From: Lycorma delicatula
Lineage: Eukaryota; Arthropoda; Insecta; Hemiptera; Fulgoridae
Reading direction: 5' to 3'
DNA: 64,000 bases
Assembly (NCBI RefSeq): GCF_047948215.1
Contig: NC_134464.1
Location: 31,619,020 to 31,683,019 of the forward strand
Below the pieces are notes generated by a model, which made no database searches, was not told where the DNA came from, and saw only the letters and a program-made list of their open reading frames with translations. Positions 60,070 through 64,000 of the stretch are shown here, piece after piece. The first letter of the stretch is position 1. Each line of letters starts with the position of its first letter. The translations under genes and the position numbers were made by a program.

Positions 60070-60815
60070 CCCATTGAAGGGAAAGTATTGTAATCGATCC
60101 AATTTGGGCATATGTGGTTTTCACCGGATCTTTACATTTTGACCCTTAGGAACCCAAAAAACCGGATGGAAATTTTCCGGACGTTTGTATGTATGGTATT
60201 GCCCTCTAAATCACCTTATATCTCCAGAACTACTTAATCGATTTTGACCAAACTTGATCAGATTACTTCTATACATGGAGCATTGATGCCGTTAAATTTT
60301 CAACTTAAAAAGTGAGACTGTAGAGCAAGGTCATCAGTATTTCAAAATTTTACCAAATTAAGGTCTTATTTTTCTTAGGCCTAATTGTTAACAATTTTGT
60401 AAATTTTTTTTTTGCAAAATCACACGCCGTCCCCAAAAAATGCTTTAAATAAACTTGTGACTACTAAGTAGGTATACTGGGTCAGTAGCACTCTCACCAC
60501 AAGGAGCGCTAGTGTAGCATTAACATACAGCTGCTGTAGTCGTCTGCTACATTGTGACGTCACAGATGAATGATATCTAAAGTGTAAAAAAGGAAATTAA
60601 AAGTAGCCACTAGTACTGCCACAGCTGCACAAATGAATTACGGTATACGTGTGCACTTTAGTTAGAATCATTGAATTAAAAAACAAAAAGTATTATATTT
60701 AAATAAAATGATAAATATTTTTAATTAAGTTGTGTGTAAGCCATGCATCAAAAAAAGGTTGTGTGATGGGAAAGTCCTATAACTGTATTGTCAGCTGTTT
60801 TTAGAGAGACTCAAT
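60070..60815 (-). repeat. Repeat family D, copy 2, without the SINE
   Basis: The reverse complement of family D copy 1. Where copy 1 has the SINE cluster, this copy reads continuously (GACGTCACAATG... on the minus strand into CAGCAGCTG), giving the empty site. The segment at 60170-60185 (GAAATTTTCCGGACG) corresponds to the CCGGAAAATTTC stretch in copy 1. Confidence 0.78.
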
Positions 60816-60819
60816 GAAC

Positions 60820-63800
60820 TAGCAACTCTTTGTATCTGTGGAACTATTCAAGGATTTCATTTCCTGTTGGGGGAGGGGTGGGGTTGTAAAGCAGCCAAAT
60901 AAATGACTGTATTATCTATTGGATAAAGCCAGACTTTCTGTACTCCATACAATCTAATATAATGTTAAGATGGAGCCCCCAGTTTACTTTGGAATGGAAG
61001 CTTGAAATTATGTGAAAATCATTTTTTTAATACTTGGATTGGTAGACCTGTGGAACAATTTACTAGCCAGATGTCAGGTTTGTATAATGATTCTTTGTGT
61101 TTTTCTTCTGCATATATTAAAATTTAGTCGTCTCTTCTGTATTGAAAGATCTATAACTTGCTCTTAAGATGCTTTTTAGAGCTATTTATATGAATCTTTT
61201 TTGTGGCATTACTAATTGCACTATTATTAATAGAACCATTTTATAAATGTAAGCAAACTCCTTCAGATCTTAGCTAAATAATATATTCTATATATGCTGC
61301 GTTTGTTCATTTAATATGTCAAATTCAGTTTATTAACAAATTAAATTCGATACTATATTTCAATACCTATACTTAAAACTTGAATATTTTTTTAAAATGA
61401 GCACCATTAACAAAATGCTCCTGGAAACTCTATGGAAAATTATGCTGATAATAACTCTAAGTGTCCTTTGAAACAAGTTCCATTAATCTAAAGGCAAATC
61501 ATTTACAATGTTTAATAATTGTTTTTTTATTATTCTATTCAATAAATTAAAGACTATTTTTATGTGTGTTTTTCTGTTTAGATTACATCTTTTAATAATA
61601 CAAGGAAAATTGAGCTTTGTGTAAGGAGATGAAGAAATTAAAAAAAAACTAAAAAAAAAAGACAATCAATTATCTAAATAAACTTCATATTTATTTCTGA
61701 TTTTATACAGTCTCAGAAATGACAGGCTCACCTGACATTGTTCTGATTAAACAACCAACATCTTTTTTTTTTTTTTTAGGGACAAAAAGCACAAATACAT
61801 ACATTTTTATATTTATATACAAATCACACATTTTTTTTTGTCTTGTTTCATGTATACGTACATAGTACATACATAAAATTAATTAATATACAGACATGTT
61901 ACATTTCATGTATACACTATACTTATTTATCAGACATACTTAATACATACATACATTTTTATTTAGGGAAATTAGTAGAAAATTTTGTTTCAAAATTAGA
62001 AAGAAGATATTTGCAAGTATACTATTTTTTTACCACTGAAATAGATTAATGTAAACCATCACAGTAACAAATTTTTATGTACAAAAAATGTAGTTTTTAT
62101 ACACACATATTTTTTAATTCTATACATGTAATATATATATTATATATATACTTTTTTGTTTATAGAGACACATTACGGCTGAATCTAAGTATTATTATAT
62201 CATTATCATTATTATTATAATTATTATTATTACCATATTATTGTTATAATATTATAATTATCATCATTATTATTCAGTAGTATTTACACATATAAGACAC
62301 TTAGCATTATATCTGTTTATGTTTTATTTTATTTAACATATTTCTTTTTTTTTAATAAAAAGATACATAAAACATAATTACAACGTCAAAAAGTTACATA
62401 TTTTATTCTGAACATGCAATTTTATTTGGGATTTGTAACATCAATGTTAGTTACACAATATTATACACAACAAAAATTTTGATTGTTCTATTGTTTTTTT
62501 TTGTATTTTTTTAAATATATACTGTATTGTCAAAATTTTTAGTTTTGATTTTTGAAAGTTTATTCTAATACTTGTAAGATAAATAATGTTTATAATTTTT
62601 CAGTTCATAAATTTAATTTTTGTTACTGAAACTTGAAATATAAAATATATACTTTCAGTGTTTTGAATGGCTGGATTATTCAAGGAGAAAAATGAAAATG
62701 GAGATTTTTAATAATTTTTAAAAATAGTCAAATTTTTGTTAATTTTCTAAAATAAATTTTTTTCCCACATATGACGTGGAGATTTGAAATTGTTCTAATT
62801 TTTAAAATGTACTTTGAAACATTCATTTAACTATAAAATTAATACAGATTAACTGCTAAAGTATACATTGATTAAGAATAACAATATGTTAAAAAACATT
62901 TCTCCCTATATGCTGACCAGTGTATTCAGTGTGACCAGTGACTTCAATGTGTTAATTTATCTCCTGGCCAACCTAAATGGATTTTTTTTAAATACAATGA
63001 ATAGATGGACAGTTTTATTAAGAAAACAGTTAATTTTACATTTGTACTGTAAGTTTACCTGTAGTTAACTTACAAAGCATTTTAGTGATTAAAACTGTAT
63101 AGAATGTTTACAGGCTTTATATATAAGTAAATATATTAATAAATAGAATTTTGTATCATAGAACTTTTAATTGAAATATACTGTTCCTTATCCAGTTGAT
63201 TAATAAACTAACACAGATAAAAAAACAATTATACAATTGCAATTAATCTGGCATATGAAAGTATAGAAATGGTTAAATTTAATTAAAAATCAAATGAATT
63301 TAACTTCTTGTATTCATGTAAAAAGAGAGAATGCTCATTAATATTCCAAAACAACTTAAATAATGCAGATAAATTATTAAAAATAAATAAATATCAGCAA
63401 TGTATTCTGGATTTTCTAAAAGAATAAGTCGAACATAAACATGGTTTTACCACGTTAAAATTTCTTTAAAAAGTAGAATTTAATTATTCAAATTTAAAAA
63501 ATTTTTCTTGTAGTTATATCTTTATTTCTCAAAATGAAATTTGTTCAGATATGAAATCAATGAACTTAAAAAAGGTAAGATTTTAATTGATGTAATGTTT
63601 ATAATCATTATTAACAATCTGTTGTTATATGATCGTTCAGGATCTGGATGAAAATACAATATTATTTTTATTTTATTTTTTAAGTTTTTAGTTTTCATAT
63701 TACTCTTGAATTATCCTGGATTGGAAATCTAACTAAAAAATTTATGATTCAGTTAGTATACGTCATGCAGTTCAGAGGGTTAGTGAAGGGATATTTGTTT

Positions 63801-64000
63801 ATGAAACCTAAACCATCAAATTGTTCTTCAGTTTCTCAAGGAAAATAAATTTTGATAAAGCATTATTTATTTGAGAAAAATCAATGATAAAAAATCTAAT
63901 GCTCCTATTATGGGTAGAAACGCTTTATCTTATAGGTTTGTTAAGCAGATTGGGTATTTGATAGTTGGAATGGATTTTGAAGTATTCTTTTTTATGGGTT
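60820..64000. other. Unannotated AT-rich stretch
   Basis: No gene or repeat shared with the window. An ATT/ATC-type low-complexity tract lies at 62191-62275, and short TACATACATA runs near 61795-61955. Open frames (61483-61665, 61843-62049, 62868-63068) are short and without domains. Confidence 0.5.
62191..62275. repeat. Imperfect (ATT)n low-complexity tract
   Basis: Mostly ATT and ATC triplets with interruptions. Confidence 0.85.

Overview
The window looks like repeat-rich intergenic DNA from an AT-rich arthropod genome, most likely an insect. The evidence is eukaryotic-type repeats only: tRNA-derived SINEs, 5'-truncated poly(A)-tailed LINEs, Tc1/mariner-type transposase remains, a hAT MITE, Helitron-like elements and many AT/TG microsatellites. 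A hemipteran is a guess from the style of the repeats; I cannot confirm a species. I found no host protein-coding gene, rRNA or functional tRNA. Most open frames are chance frames in AT-rich DNA or lie inside transposons.

Layout. 1-3470: AT-rich DNA with one broken DDE transposase (about 1385-2306). 3475-4640: a composite repeat (family A, block X, SINE) that recurs in reverse at 30828-32066. 7182-10627: a Helitron-like element split by a 5'-truncated LINE (8159-10137). 10992-11815: a decayed mariner element with both terminal repeats. 12036-13510: repeat family D, interrupted by a SINE with an inverted partner and partly duplicated in tandem. 15412-16080: two SINEs, one with a perfect 15-bp target duplication. 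17860-19392: a second composite bounded by family A ends. 19430-21090: a transposase relic split by a LINE ORF1-like insertion. 26440-27765: a GC-rich island holding the 3' end of an R1/I-type LINE. 28196-29520: a family A hairpin and a Tc1-like relic. 35368-35622 and 36164-37100: two fold-back structures, the second with about 395-bp arms. 38590-39905: Helitron-like pieces. 41053-41331: an intact hAT MITE. 43864-44472: an isolated reverse-transcriptase fragment. 46738-48120: the third composite with family A ends. 50163-51328: a nearly full-length but broken mariner-type element. 52729-52940: a transposase C-terminus. 54255-55146: a second, open copy of the LINE with an 11-bp target duplication. 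55308-56106: a complete short Helitron-like element whose sequence supplies the empty site for the LINE at 8159. 60070-60815: the second copy of family D.

These parts do not form a pathway; they are layers of insertions. The LINE at 8159 entered an older Helitron, a SINE entered family D, and a LINE fragment entered a transposase gene. The most interesting unclassified material is family A: seven main copies plus fragments, each end carrying the same 13-base motif in inverted orientation, often carrying cargo (block X plus SINE, or block E with a repetitive charged open frame). Next is the large fold-back at 36164-37100, which may have a 10-11 bp target duplication.
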